A DNA stretch of 64,000 nt from Halomonas urumqiensis (GTDB lineage Bacteria > Pseudomonadota > Gammaproteobacteria > Pseudomonadales > Halomonadaceae): the NCBI RefSeq assembly GCF_003028575.1, contig NZ_PYUD01000005.1, forward strand, positions 62,001-126,000. The letters are read 5' to 3'. Below are positions 8,628 to 16,768 of the stretch, in pieces; the first letter of the stretch is position 1; each line of letters starts with the position of its first letter. Position numbers and translations under genes: made by a program. The notes under the pieces were generated by a model that searched no databases, was not told the DNA's origin, and worked only from the letters and a program-made list of their open reading frames with translations.

Positions 8628-8649
8628 GCCCCGCCAATCATGGCGGGGC
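8628..8649. terminator. Bidirectional hairpin between convergent genes
   Basis: GCCCCGCC-N6-GGCGGGGC, a perfect 8-bp stem, lies between the exporter (plus) and tctC (minus) ends. No clear T tract is present, so it may act as a weak terminator or an mRNA end stabiliser. Confidence 0.5.
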
Positions 8650-8673
8650 GCAGGGATGGAAGCACGCAGGCTA

Positions 8674-9675
8674 TCAAGGACGCCGGATGCCTAGCACTTC
8701 CGGCGACTGGTCCAGCGATCCCGCCTCGTACATCGCCCAGGCGGTGATCGACTGCCACCGCTGCAGATACTCACGGGCCTCCTCGCCGGAGAGGTTCAGC
8801 GGGGTGGCTCCGACATTGTCCAGGAAGGCCTGGAACTCCCCGCTCTCCACGGCCTCGGCATAGGCTGACTCGAGGATCGCCTTGATGTGGTCTGGCGTGT
8901 CTCGGTGGACGTAGGCGCCCTTGAAGGAGCCATAGGGCATGTAGGGTTCCAGCCCGGGGATCTGTTCGGTGAGGGCCGGCATGTCCGGATAGGCATCGAG
9001 GCGATTGGCATCGAGTACCGCCAGGGCACGCAGACGCCCGGAATTGATGTACTCACGGGTCGAGGAGAGACTCGAGGGCATGAAGTCGATATGGCCACCC
9101 TGCAGGGCGGTGATCCCAGGCCCTTCGCCTGCGAAGGTGACATGGCGCACATCGAAGTCGATCAGACTGCTTACCAGCGCATGGGTGGTGGCGGCCAGGC
9201 TCGCCGCGCCCTGGTTGCCCATGCGCATCTCACCGGGATTCTCCTGGATATGCGCGATCAGCTCCTCCATGGTCTGGAAGGGGCTGTCGGCCGGCACCAC
9301 GAAGACCACGATATCGACGCTGGTCAGATTTACAGGGTGCAGGTCGCTGTAGTCGAAGTCGGCCAGCCCCAGCAGCGGGAACAGCTGCGGGTTCTCGGCA
9401 CCGTAGAGGATATGGTAGCCATCGGCACGCTGGTTGAGCACATGGTTGGTGCCGATCACACCAGTACCGCCGGGGCGGTTGGTGAGCACGATGGTGGTGT
9501 CGAGGATGTTTTCGACATGGGGCGTGAGACCGCGGGCGATCACATCGGTGGAACCACCGGCGCCCCACTGAATGGTCCCCTGGAGATTACGTTCGGGGTA
9601 GTCGGCCAGGGCGGCACCCGTCGTCAGCAAAGCTGCGGCAGAGATGACGAGACGGGCAGTCGTAGGCATTTTCAT
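8674..9675 (-). CDS. Tripartite tricarboxylate transporter substrate-binding protein, orphan TctC 1
   Basis: 333 residues from ATG 9675. A Lys-containing n-region and hydrophobic stretch end at ALADYPERN, an evident Sec signal peptide, and the mature TctC/Bug fold follows with WGAGGSTDVIARGL. Longer in-frame starts upstream add unrelated sequence before the signal peptide, so they are rejected. It ends in the tail SPEVLGIRRP, similar to the other TctC proteins here (LGIPRP or LGIPQP). No tctA or tctB is adjacent, so it probably feeds the TctAB pair at 37132-39126 or one elsewhere. It lies 125 bp downstream of the SDR at 9801 and may belong to that minus-strand operon. The ligand is probably a carboxylate. 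Confidence 0.85.
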   Translation of the reverse strand: MKMPTTARLVISAAALLTTGAALADYPERNLQGTIQWGAGGSTDVIARGLTPHVENILDTTIVLTNRPGGTGVIGTNHVLNQRADGYHILYGAENPQLFPLLGLADFDYSDLHPVNLTSVDIVVFVVPADSPFQTMEELIAHIQENPGEMRMGNQGAASLAATTHALVSSLIDFDVRHVTFAGEGPGITALQGGHIDFMPSSLSSTREYINSGRLRALAVLDANRLDAYPDMPALTEQIPGLEPYMPYGSFKGAYVHRDTPDHIKAILESAYAEAVESGEFQAFLDNVGATPLNLSGEEAREYLQRWQSITAWAMYEAGSLDQSPEVLGIRRP

Positions 9676-9800
9676 GATCCAAATCTCATGTTGTGTTTGT
9701 GATGGGGTACAGCGCATCCGTGCTCGATAACGCTGTGCCTGGGCATCCATGTCGTGTGGTGAAGTACCACCGCCTTCCATGATCGATGGTGTCGGGTCAA

Positions 9801-10565
9801 TCAGACCTGCAGGCTCGCCTCCGGGGACCCCAATGCACTCCAGCCGCCATCGGCGACCAGCACGCTGCCGGTGATGAAGCTGGCCCGGGGAGATGCCAGG
9901 AAGGCGATCGCCTCGGCGATCTCGGTTGGGTCGGCCAGCCGTCCCATCGGGGTCCTGGCCTCGAGGGCAGCGGTGTCGATGGTTCCACGCCGCTCCAGCT
10001 CCTCGATCAGGGCGGTACGCACATAGCCGGGGGCGATGGCATTCACGCGGACCCCGCGCCGGGCCCACTCGCAGGCCATCGAGCGAGTCATGCCAAGAAT
10101 CCCGGCCTTGGCCGCGGAGTAGGCGTTGCGGGTCGGGATCCCCCCCAGCGCCGCGATGGAGCTCAGGTTGACGATGGCACCCTCCCCCCTTGCCAGCATC
10201 TCGCCGACGACCGCCTGGGTGACCAGGAATGTGCCGTTCAGATTCACCCGCAATACCCGCTCGAAGGCATCGACACGCTGCTCCAGGGTGGCGCCGGGCT
10301 GGTCGGCGATACCGGCGTTGTTGATCAGCACATCGATGCGCCCGAATACCGCCAGCACACGCTCGACCATCGTGCCAACCTGGCCCTCGTCGGTGATATC
10401 CACGCCCAGGCCCAGGTGTCCCGGGCCGAGCTCCTCGGCCCGCGCCCCGGCGGCCCGGTCGTCGAGGTCGACGATCACCACATGGGGGATGTCACGGGCG
10501 AGCCGTTGGGCGGTGGCCCAGCCGATGCCTTGGGCACCGCCGGTGACCAGAGCCACCGCGCTCAT
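9801..10565 (-). CDS. Short-chain dehydrogenase/reductase
   Basis: 254 residues with the classical SDR layout: TGGAQGIG cofactor loop at residues 8-15, Asp after the second strand (VDLDD, which favours NAD), LINNAG, a catalytic Ser in NLSSIAA and YSAAK. The start ATG 10565 overlaps the stop of the upstream NIPSNAP gene by ATGA; the longer in-frame extension up to 10724 is out of context. It should interconvert a secondary alcohol and a ketone. In an operon with a KstD-like desaturase it probably makes the ring ketone that the flavoprotein needs, or reduces one. The substrate is not known. Confidence 0.83.
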   Translation of the reverse strand: MSAVALVTGGAQGIGWATAQRLARDIPHVVIVDLDDRAAGARAEELGPGHLGLGVDITDEGQVGTMVERVLAVFGRIDVLINNAGIADQPGATLEQRVDAFERVLRVNLNGTFLVTQAVVGEMLARGEGAIVNLSSIAALGGIPTRNAYSAAKAGILGMTRSMACEWARRGVRVNAIAPGYVRTALIEELERRGTIDTAALEARTPMGRLADPTEIAEAIAFLASPRASFITGSVLVADGGWSALGSPEASLQV

Positions 10566-10897
10566 GACGCCACCCAGTCGTCGAACCCATTGATGCTGCG
10601 AATCAAACGGGTCTCCTGGGCCACGATCAGGTGTCCGGAGGCGGCCAGGTACTCCGCGAAGGCGGGGTGCGAGTCGCGGGCTGCGCAGCGACGCTCGTAA
10701 TCGGCCAGCGAGTCGTAGCCCCACAAGTGCACGAACTGGTTCTGGGGGCCCACCAGGCTGGTGTAGAAACCCAGCGGGGAGCCCAGGGTCTCCTTTAGGA
10801 TTGGCATCGCCAGGCGTTGGAAGATGTCAATGAACTCGCCCATCCGACGCGGCGTGATGGTGTAGATACGGTGGTCAATCAATGGCTTGATGCCCAT
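10562..10897 (-). CDS. NIPSNAP family protein, single domain
   Basis: 111 residues forming one NIPSNAP domain. It opens with LIDHRIYTITPRRMGEFIDIF and carries the family helix VHLWGYDSLADYERRCAARD. It overlaps the end of the flavoprotein gene by 23 bp and the start of the SDR by ATGA, so all three are tightly coupled. Its relative at 6133-6756 is a tandem duplication of this fold and also follows a KstD-like flavoprotein, which supports a functional link. Function is unknown. Confidence 0.8.
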   Translation of the reverse strand: MGIKPLIDHRIYTITPRRMGEFIDIFQRLAMPILKETLGSPLGFYTSLVGPQNQFVHLWGYDSLADYERRCAARDSHPAFAEYLAASGHLIVAQETRLIRSINGFDDWVAS

Positions 10898-12659
10898 GGG
10901 TAGGCTCCTCCTCGTGTTGTGCTGTGGGCGCCTTGCACGCCAGGTCGTCGTCGATGCCTGCCAGGTGACGACCGGTGATGTAGCCGAAGGTCATGATCGG
11001 CCCCAAGGTGATCCCGGCGGCGGGATAGCTGCCACCCATGATGCTGCGCCGGTCATTGCCCACCGCGTAGAGCCCCTCAAGCGGAGTGCCGACGCTGTCC
11101 AGCACTTGGCCGTAGACGTCGGTCCTGATGCCATCAAAGGTACCGAGGTCGCCCATGAAGACCTTGACTGCGTAGAAAGGGCCCTGCTGGAGTGGCGCCA
11201 CACAGGGGTTGGGCCGGTGCCGGGGATCGGCGAGATAGCGGTTGAAGCTGGTGGTACCACGGCCGAACTGGCGATCCTCACCGACCAGCGCGCCCCCGTT
11301 GTATTCAGTGACGGTGTCAACCAGCTGCTGCGGGTCGACCTCGAGCTGACGGGCCAGCTCGGCCAGTGTCCTGCCACGTTTCAAGTACCCCTTGCGAATC
11401 AGCCCCCCGACCGGCATCGGTGACGGCTTGACGTAACCCAGGCCATATTTGCTCAGGCAGACCTGGTCGCAGATAAGCCACATATGAGTCCGCTCACCCT
11501 GCCCGTGGGCGATCATGGCCGCACCGACGTCGTGGTAGGACTCGGACTCGTTGCAAAAGCGCCGCCCGTCCGGACCAACGCCGATCACCCCCGGCTTGTA
11601 GCGGTCAAGCAGATGGGGAAACTTGCCAAACCCGCCGCCTTTGCGCGGCACCAGGGAGGTGGGCATCCAGGCAGAGGTCTGGGTGAACTCACAGTTCACC
11701 GTCACGCCAAGCGCCTCCACCATGGCCAGGCCGTCGCCAGTGTTGCTCTCCGGTACAGGCGAGTAGTGTTCACCGCCTCGCTCGAGGTGCGGATAGGCCC
11801 GGCGTATGCGCTCGAGATCCTGGGCGAAACCGCCACAGGCCAGCACCACCCCTCGGCGCGCCGCGACCGTCACCTCGCGCCCCTCAATCACTGCCCGGGC
11901 GCCATGGATACGGCCCTCGGCGTACAGCAGTTCGCGGGCAGGCGCGCCGGTGTGGATCGGGATGCCCAGATCGAAGGCACTCTTGGCCAAACTGGCGGCC
12001 AGAGCATTGCCGCTGGTCACGTTGATGCCACGACGGTAGAGCGCCATTTCCTTGAGATGGATGGCTAGGCGCTTGACCACATAGCCGAATGAGGTGAGCG
12101 ACCGGGTGGCATTGAAAAAGTGTTTCAGATCGGCATTGGAGGAGTTGAACATCATGCCAATGAAGGTGATGGTCTCGAGCGGCGGACGCATACGCCGCAT
12201 CTCTTTGCCGAGCCCGCGCAGGTCGAAGGGCGCCGCCAGGATCGAGCGACCGATATCGACGCCGCCCGGGCGGGTCGGGTGGTAATCGGGATAGAGCGTC
12301 GGCACGAACCGTACGGCAGTCTCTCGCTCGAAGAAGTCCACCATCTCCGGGCCCTTGCCGAGGAAGGCCTCGACCGACTCGGTGTCGAAGAAGTCGCTAG
12401 CCTCGGTGCGCAAGTACTCACGGGCCGCGTCCCGTGTGTCATCGGGATTCTGCGCTCGGCCGTGGTGATTGCCGGGAATCCATAGCACACCACCGGAGAA
12501 AGCAGTGGTGCCACCGAAGACCTCGGCCTTCTCGAGGACGATGACCTCGAGCCCCTGCTTGGCGGCAGTGATAGCGGTAGCGAGGCCACCGGCACCGGCG
12601 CCGATCACCAGCACATCGCAGCGGAGATCCGCGCGGGTAACTTGTATTTCGTGTGTCAT
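10875..12659 (-). CDS. FAD-dependent 3-ketosteroid dehydrogenase-like desaturase, paralogue 2
   Basis: 594 residues. The FAD Rossmann motif VIGAGAGGLATAIT starts near residue 19, followed by EKAEVFGGTTAFSGGVLW. The catalytic-type Y-x-x-x-G is Tyr545 to Gly549 in SYPAAGITLGP. It has the same length and domain order as paralogues 1 and 4. It is the second gene of a minus-strand operon (SDR, flavoprotein, NIPSNAP, SDR, perhaps tctC) that starts at 13517 and is divergent from an AraC regulator. The likely reaction is 1,2-desaturation of a cyclic ketone with FAD as acceptor. A fumarate-reductase-like reductive direction cannot be excluded from sequence alone. Confidence 0.82.
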   Translation of the reverse strand: MTHEIQVTRADLRCDVLVIGAGAGGLATAITAAKQGLEVIVLEKAEVFGGTTAFSGGVLWIPGNHHGRAQNPDDTRDAAREYLRTEASDFFDTESVEAFLGKGPEMVDFFERETAVRFVPTLYPDYHPTRPGGVDIGRSILAAPFDLRGLGKEMRRMRPPLETITFIGMMFNSSNADLKHFFNATRSLTSFGYVVKRLAIHLKEMALYRRGINVTSGNALAASLAKSAFDLGIPIHTGAPARELLYAEGRIHGARAVIEGREVTVAARRGVVLACGGFAQDLERIRRAYPHLERGGEHYSPVPESNTGDGLAMVEALGVTVNCEFTQTSAWMPTSLVPRKGGGFGKFPHLLDRYKPGVIGVGPDGRRFCNESESYHDVGAAMIAHGQGERTHMWLICDQVCLSKYGLGYVKPSPMPVGGLIRKGYLKRGRTLAELARQLEVDPQQLVDTVTEYNGGALVGEDRQFGRGTTSFNRYLADPRHRPNPCVAPLQQGPFYAVKVFMGDLGTFDGIRTDVYGQVLDSVGTPLEGLYAVGNDRRSIMGGSYPAAGITLGPIMTFGYITGRHLAGIDDDLACKAPTAQHEEEPTHGHQAID

Positions 12660-12695
12660 GTGTAGCCCTCCTGGAGTTGGCGTGTCAGATAGAGA

Positions 12696-13517
12696 TCAGT
12701 CAGCGGAGAAGCCGGGGCGCGGCACCTTGTCCATCAGCATGCAGGGCAGGCCACCATCGACACCGAGCTCGGCACCGTTGACATAGCCGGCCCGCTCGCT
12801 GAGCAGGAAGAGCACGGCGTTGGCGATGTCCTCGGGCTCGCCGATGCGACGACTCGCCGTGAAAGCTTCGCGCGCCACGGTGACGCCGGGCTGGGCATAG
12901 AATGCCGCCGAGAGCTCGGTGCGAATCATGCCCGGAGAGACACAATTGCTGCGCACCCCTTGAGGGCCCCACTCGGCGGCCAGTTGGCGGGAGAGGATCG
13001 CCACCGCCGCTTTGCTCGCACTGTAAGCACCGCTCCAGGTTTGGGGCTGGCTGGCGGAGATGGAAGCGATGTGCACGATGCTGCCGCGCTCGCGGTCGCG
13101 CATTGGCTGCCCGAAGGCCCGAGCGCAGAGCAAGTAGCCGGTGAGGTTCACAGAAAGCACCGCATTCCAGTCGTCCAGCGACACCTCGGCGAGCCCGCCG
13201 GGGCGCAGGATACCTGCACCATTGACCAATCCCTGACAGGGGCCCAGGGCCTCTTCGACCGCTGCCGCCGCCTGGCGCACCTGCGCCTCATCAGCGATAT
13301 CGCAGGCCAGGGCGATGCGCTGTCCGGAAAGATCCTCCAGCTCCCGCGCCAGGGCCTCGCAGTCCGCCAGGTTGCGGTCCAGCAGGGCCACATCGGCGCC
13401 GGCGGCGGCCAGGGCGCGGGTGATGCCGGCGCCGATACCGCTGGCCGCGCCGGTGACCACCTGGACGGTGCCGGCCAGGCCAAGCCAATCGCCCGCTGGC
13501 GTCGTCTGTGCTGCCAT
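12696..13517 (-). CDS. Short-chain dehydrogenase/reductase
   Basis: 273 residues: TGAASGIGAGI near residue 22, LLDRN after the second strand (an acidic residue, so NAD is likely), VNGAG in place of NNAG, HIASISAS with the catalytic Ser, and YSASK. It is the first gene of the minus-strand operon, with AGGAGGC upstream of ATG 13517 and 36 bp before the flavoprotein. It probably oxidises a ring alcohol to the ketone used by the flavoprotein. The variant NGAG motif is unusual but occurs in active SDRs. Confidence 0.82.
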   Translation of the reverse strand: MAAQTTPAGDWLGLAGTVQVVTGAASGIGAGITRALAAAGADVALLDRNLADCEALARELEDLSGQRIALACDIADEAQVRQAAAAVEEALGPCQGLVNGAGILRPGGLAEVSLDDWNAVLSVNLTGYLLCARAFGQPMRDRERGSIVHIASISASQPQTWSGAYSASKAAVAILSRQLAAEWGPQGVRSNCVSPGMIRTELSAAFYAQPGVTVAREAFTASRRIGEPEDIANAVLFLLSERAGYVNGAELGVDGGLPCMLMDKVPRPGFSAD

Positions 13518-13703
13518 CTGATGCCTCCTCTGATGTGTCGGCTACCGGGCCTAGTCGCCCGATGGCCGTATATAGCTTGTATTTTTCATTGGAGGGAGAG
13601 GCTAAATAAGGCACATTGACCAACAAAAATTGGACAATTTCTAAGTTTCTTCACTCTTTGGTCTAAGCTCGGGAGGGAGGATGCTGGATAAGAGGAAATG
13701 GCG

Positions 13704-14588
13704 ATGAGCGATCCCCTGGAACGGGCCGTGCCGATCTTCAAGCTATATGGCGAAACCCAGCACTGGCCGACGCCGGACCTGCTGCACTGCGAGCTGATCC
13801 GCGAGCGCAGCGGTCCCCACAACTGGCATATCCCGCCCCACCGCCATGCGGACTTGATGCATCTGCTGTATATCCGCCGCGGCGAGGGCGAACTGCACCT
13901 GGAAGGCGTCGGGCACCCCATCGCCGGGCCCAATGTGCTGGTGGTACCGACCATGGTGATCCATGGCTTCGACTTCGAGCGGGACACCGACGGCTATGCC
14001 ATCACCCTCTCCCGGCCGCTGATCGGTGAGCTAAGCGAGCGCCTCGACGCCCAGGGACAGGCCTTCTTCCAGCCGGCCCATTTCCCCCTATCCGATCAGC
14101 CCGAAGCCGCCACCATTGATAGTCTGGTCACCCAGCTGCATGCCGAATACCGCCAACCGGCCGCGGGGCGAGAGCCGATACTGCACGCCTTGATCCAGGC
14201 GCTGGCAGTGCTGGTGGCACGCCGTGCTGAACGGCGCCGGATCCACCAACTGCCCCACCATGACAAGGGCCACACCCACCTGGTGCGCTACCAGGCGCTG
14301 GTGGAACAGCACTACCGGGAGCAGCCTTCGATCGCCTCGCTGGCCGCCCGGCTGGGCATCACCGGCACCTACCTCAACACCCTCTGCCAACGCCTGGCCG
14401 GCGCCAGCGCCCAGCAGTTGCTCCACGAGCGGGTGATGCTCGAAGCCAAGCGGCTGCTCACCTATACCCGCATGACCGTCAGCCAAGTGGCCGATGCCCT
14501 GGGTTTCACGGAGCCTGCCTACTTCACCCGTTTCTTCAAGCGCCACACTGGGCTCTCGCCAAAGGCCTTCCGTCAGCGCCAGGCGTGA
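13704..14588 (+). CDS. AraC-family transcriptional regulator with cupin sensor domain
   Basis: 294 residues. The N-terminal cupin-like effector domain includes HIPPHRHADLMHLLYIRRGEG. The C-terminal pair of AraC HTH motifs contains IASLAARLGITGTYLNTLCQ and VSQVADALGFTEPAYFTRFFKR. An ATG at 13698 is only one base from the GAGGA ribosome site, while ATG 13704 has 7-base spacing, so 13704 is chosen. The architecture resembles AraC-type PobR regulators of 4-hydroxybenzoate genes. It is divergent from the minus-strand SDR-flavoprotein operon and probably activates it in response to a pathway acid. No GAAC-N3-RTTC site was seen in this intergenic region, so this operon seems to be under separate control. 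Confidence 0.83.
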   Translation: MSDPLERAVPIFKLYGETQHWPTPDLLHCELIRERSGPHNWHIPPHRHADLMHLLYIRRGEGELHLEGVGHPIAGPNVLVVPTMVIHGFDFERDTDGYAITLSRPLIGELSERLDAQGQAFFQPAHFPLSDQPEAATIDSLVTQLHAEYRQPAAGREPILHALIQALAVLVARRAERRRIHQLPHHDKGHTHLVRYQALVEQHYREQPSIASLAARLGITGTYLNTLCQRLAGASAQQLLHERVMLEAKRLLTYTRMTVSQVADALGFTEPAYFTRFFKRHTGLSPKAFRQRQA

Positions 14589-14598
14589 GCACAAAAAA

Positions 14599-14625
14599 GC
14601 GCCCCCGGCATCAGCACGGGGGCGC
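14599..14625 (-). terminator. Rho-independent terminator of orphan tctC 2
   Basis: GCGCCCCCG-N9-CGGGGGCGC, a perfect 9-bp stem, is followed by six T on the minus strand. It lies just past the tctC stop at 14660 and also closes the convergent AraC gene. Confidence 0.8.
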
Positions 14626-14659
14626 AAGTTCCAGCGGAGGAAAACGGGAACCGAGTGGT

Positions 14660-15667
14660 TCAGGGCCGGGGGATGCCCAGTGACTCGGGAGAAACCTTGG
14701 CGGCGCCAGCATCCTCGAGTAGCCAGCTGGTCAGTGCCTGCCAGCTATCGATGTACTCCTGGGCTTCCTCACCGCGCAAGTTCAGCGTCACGCCGCCGAA
14801 GTCGGTGTTGTAGCGTTCCGTGAAGGCGTCGCTGCCCACCGCCGCCTCGAAGGCGTCGGCCAGCGTGGCTTTGGCCTCTTCGGGCGTGTCCTTGTGGACG
14901 TAGATGCCCTGGAAAGACCCCCAGGGCAGGTATTCCTCCGCCTCGGGCAAGTCCTCGGTGAGCGCGGGAATGTCCGGCAGCAGATCGATGCGCTCCTCCG
15001 ACAGGATCGCGAGCCCCTTGAGCTTCCCGGACTTCAGGTATTCCACCGCCGGCGGCAGGCTGAGCGGCATGAAATCGATGTGCTCGCCCATCAAGGCGGT
15101 GATGCCGGGGCCGTCACCGCCAAAGGTCACCTTGCGTACGTCGAGATCGTAGTCGGTCACGGCGTCGAGGATGGTGTGGGTGATATGCGGCGTCGCCCCA
15201 GTGCCAACATCGCCCATGCGCAGGGTACCCGGCTCGGCCTCGATGGCGGCCAGCAGGTCACCTAGGGTCTCGTGGGGGCTATCGGGATGCACGGCAATCA
15301 CCACCAGTCCCTGGCCGATCACATTGATAGGAGTGAAATCTTCATAGGCAAAGTCGGCGACATCCAGCACCGGGTAGAGAGTGGTGTCTTGGGTGCCGAC
15401 CAGCAGGTTATAGCCATCAGGCCGTTGCTGGCGCACGTAATTGACCCCGATGACCGCGCCACCGCCGGGCCGGTTATGCGGAACGATCGATACGTCCAGC
15501 TCTTCCTCGGCAAGTGGAAGCAGTGTTCTAGCCACCAGGTCGGTCAGGCCACCCGCACCCCACGGGATGGTGGCATGAATGTCTCGCTCTGGGTAATCGG
15601 CATGGGCCGTTCCGGCCAATGGCAGCAGGGTGGCGGCCAGCGCAAGCGTCGCAAGCGGCTTCTTCAT
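14660..15667 (-). CDS. Tripartite tricarboxylate transporter substrate-binding protein, orphan TctC 2
   Basis: 335 residues from ATG 15667. The Sec signal starts MKKPLATLALAATLLPLAG and ends about GTAHADYPERD. The mature TctC fold has WGAGGLTDLVARTL and VTFGGDGPGITALMGEHIDFMPLSL. No tctA or tctB is adjacent. It is monocistronic, with its own terminator at 14599-14625. The promoter region holds a perfect GTGTTCG-N5-CGAACAC palindrome (15726-15744) identical in arms to the one at pcaB, which suggests induction together with aromatic acid catabolism. The ligand may be protocatechuate-related or a quinate-like carboxylate. Confidence 0.86.
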   Translation of the reverse strand: MKKPLATLALAATLLPLAGTAHADYPERDIHATIPWGAGGLTDLVARTLLPLAEEELDVSIVPHNRPGGGAVIGVNYVRQQRPDGYNLLVGTQDTTLYPVLDVADFAYEDFTPINVIGQGLVVIAVHPDSPHETLGDLLAAIEAEPGTLRMGDVGTGATPHITHTILDAVTDYDLDVRKVTFGGDGPGITALMGEHIDFMPLSLPPAVEYLKSGKLKGLAILSEERIDLLPDIPALTEDLPEAEEYLPWGSFQGIYVHKDTPEEAKATLADAFEAAVGSDAFTERYNTDFGGVTLNLRGEEAQEYIDSWQALTSWLLEDAGAAKVSPESLGIPRP

Positions 15668-15725
15668 GGTGACAGGCTCCAGATTGTTATCGCTGTAATC
15701 TTCATCGCTGGTGTGGAAGGTCGTC

Positions 15726-15744
15726 GTGTTCGCGATCCGAACAC
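15726..15744. promoter_or_regulatory. IclR-type operator, GTGTTCG-N5-CGAACAC
   Basis: A perfect palindrome with the same 7-bp arms and 5-bp spacer as at 1215-1233, 59 bp upstream of orphan tctC 2. Two independent copies 14.5 kb apart make chance unlikely. The PcaR-type regulator is the best candidate binder. Confidence 0.7.
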
Positions 15745-15801
15745 AACGCCCTCTTGACGAACACTCTAGACCATGCCCTGATAGGCGCACAACAAAAACT
15801 T

Positions 15802-15812
15802 GAACATAGTTC
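15802..15812. promoter_or_regulatory. Candidate island operator, GAAC-ATA-GTTC
   Basis: A perfect GAAC-N3-GTTC palindrome 72 bp upstream of the TIM-barrel gene at 15885. It thus faces the opposite promoter to the GTGTTCG site in the same intergenic region. Confidence 0.55.
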
Positions 15813-15884
15813 CACTAAAGAACAAGACTCCGACTTCAGGCATCTGATTGCCGGCCACGCACTCCTATCACCTGGGGGAATAAC

Positions 15885-16739
15885 ATGCAGATTGCCATCG
15901 ATTCCTACTGCTATCACCGCTATTTCGGCGAGGTATATCCGGGCCTTGAGAGCCCGCCAAACCGGGCAATGACCCTCGATGAGGTCATCGACCGGGCCAT
16001 CGCCTTCGGCGTCGAGGGCGTGTCGTTGGAGTCCTTTATGCTCGATGACACCTCCCCGGTGCGACTTGTCGCGCTACGCAAGAAGCTCGACGAAGCCGGC
16101 CTCGCCCGTGTCTGGGCCTGGGGGCATCCGGATGGCCTCGGCTCGGGCAGCCGACCCGAGGCTATCAAGGATCTCTTCGCCAATATCGATGTGGCCTGTG
16201 CGCTGGGTGCAGGGGTGATGCGCATTTGCGCCGGGGGACGGCGGACCCGGCCAGTCAACTGGGTTGATCACCGGCGCAACCTGCTGCCGCTGCTGAAGCA
16301 TGCCGCCGAGCGTGCCGAGGCACGGGGGGTAGTGCTGGCCGTGGAGAACCATGTGGACCTGCTGGCCGGCGAGCTGGCGGAACTCATCGAAGCGGTCGAT
16401 AGCCCGGCCCTTGGTGTCTGCCTCGATACCGCCAACAACCTGCGGATGCTCGAGGATCCGATGGTGGCGATCGAGACCCTCGCCCCCTATGCCCGTGCCA
16501 CCCACCTCAAGGACATCACTGCCTACCGTGGCGACCCCAAGACATTCGGTTTCTGGCCCAGCGTGCCCCTGGGGCAGGGCCTGATCGACATCCCGGCTAC
16601 CTTGCGGCTGCTGAAACAGTATGACTACCAGGGCCTTCTCGCCCTGGAGATCGACTACCTGCACCCCGACCATGGCGACGAGGCGAGCGCCATCGCTGCA
16701 AGCCTCGACACCCTACGTCGAACCCTGGCCAAGCTGTGA
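15885..16739 (+). CDS. Sugar phosphate isomerase/epimerase family TIM barrel
   Basis: 284 residues of the xylose-isomerase-like TIM barrel. Probable metal ligands lie in LAVENHVD (Glu), VCLDTANN (Asp), ATHLKDI (His) and LALEIDY (Glu). The His-Lys-Asp variant is that of ordinary epimerases and isomerases (IolE, IolI, hexulose epimerase types), unlike the Gln-containing QuiC-like sites at 6767 and 20597. GGGGGAA precedes ATG 15885. It is followed after 29 bp by a Gfo/Idh dehydrogenase, a pairing typical of polyol or cyclitol pathways (oxidise, epimerise or dehydrate). The substrate is unknown. Confidence 0.8.
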   Translation: MQIAIDSYCYHRYFGEVYPGLESPPNRAMTLDEVIDRAIAFGVEGVSLESFMLDDTSPVRLVALRKKLDEAGLARVWAWGHPDGLGSGSRPEAIKDLFANIDVACALGAGVMRICAGGRRTRPVNWVDHRRNLLPLLKHAAERAEARGVVLAVENHVDLLAGELAELIEAVDSPALGVCLDTANNLRMLEDPMVAIETLAPYARATHLKDITAYRGDPKTFGFWPSVPLGQGLIDIPATLRLLKQYDYQGLLALEIDYLHPDHGDEASAIAASLDTLRRTLAKL

Positions 16740-16768
16740 CGCCCCATTCCCATCGGAGACCCGCAATC

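Noticed and set aside
13546..13561. CGGGC-N6-GCCCG palindrome upstream of the AraC gene as its operator
   Set aside because: Only 5-bp GC arms, expected often by chance in this composition, and AraC sites are usually direct repeats.
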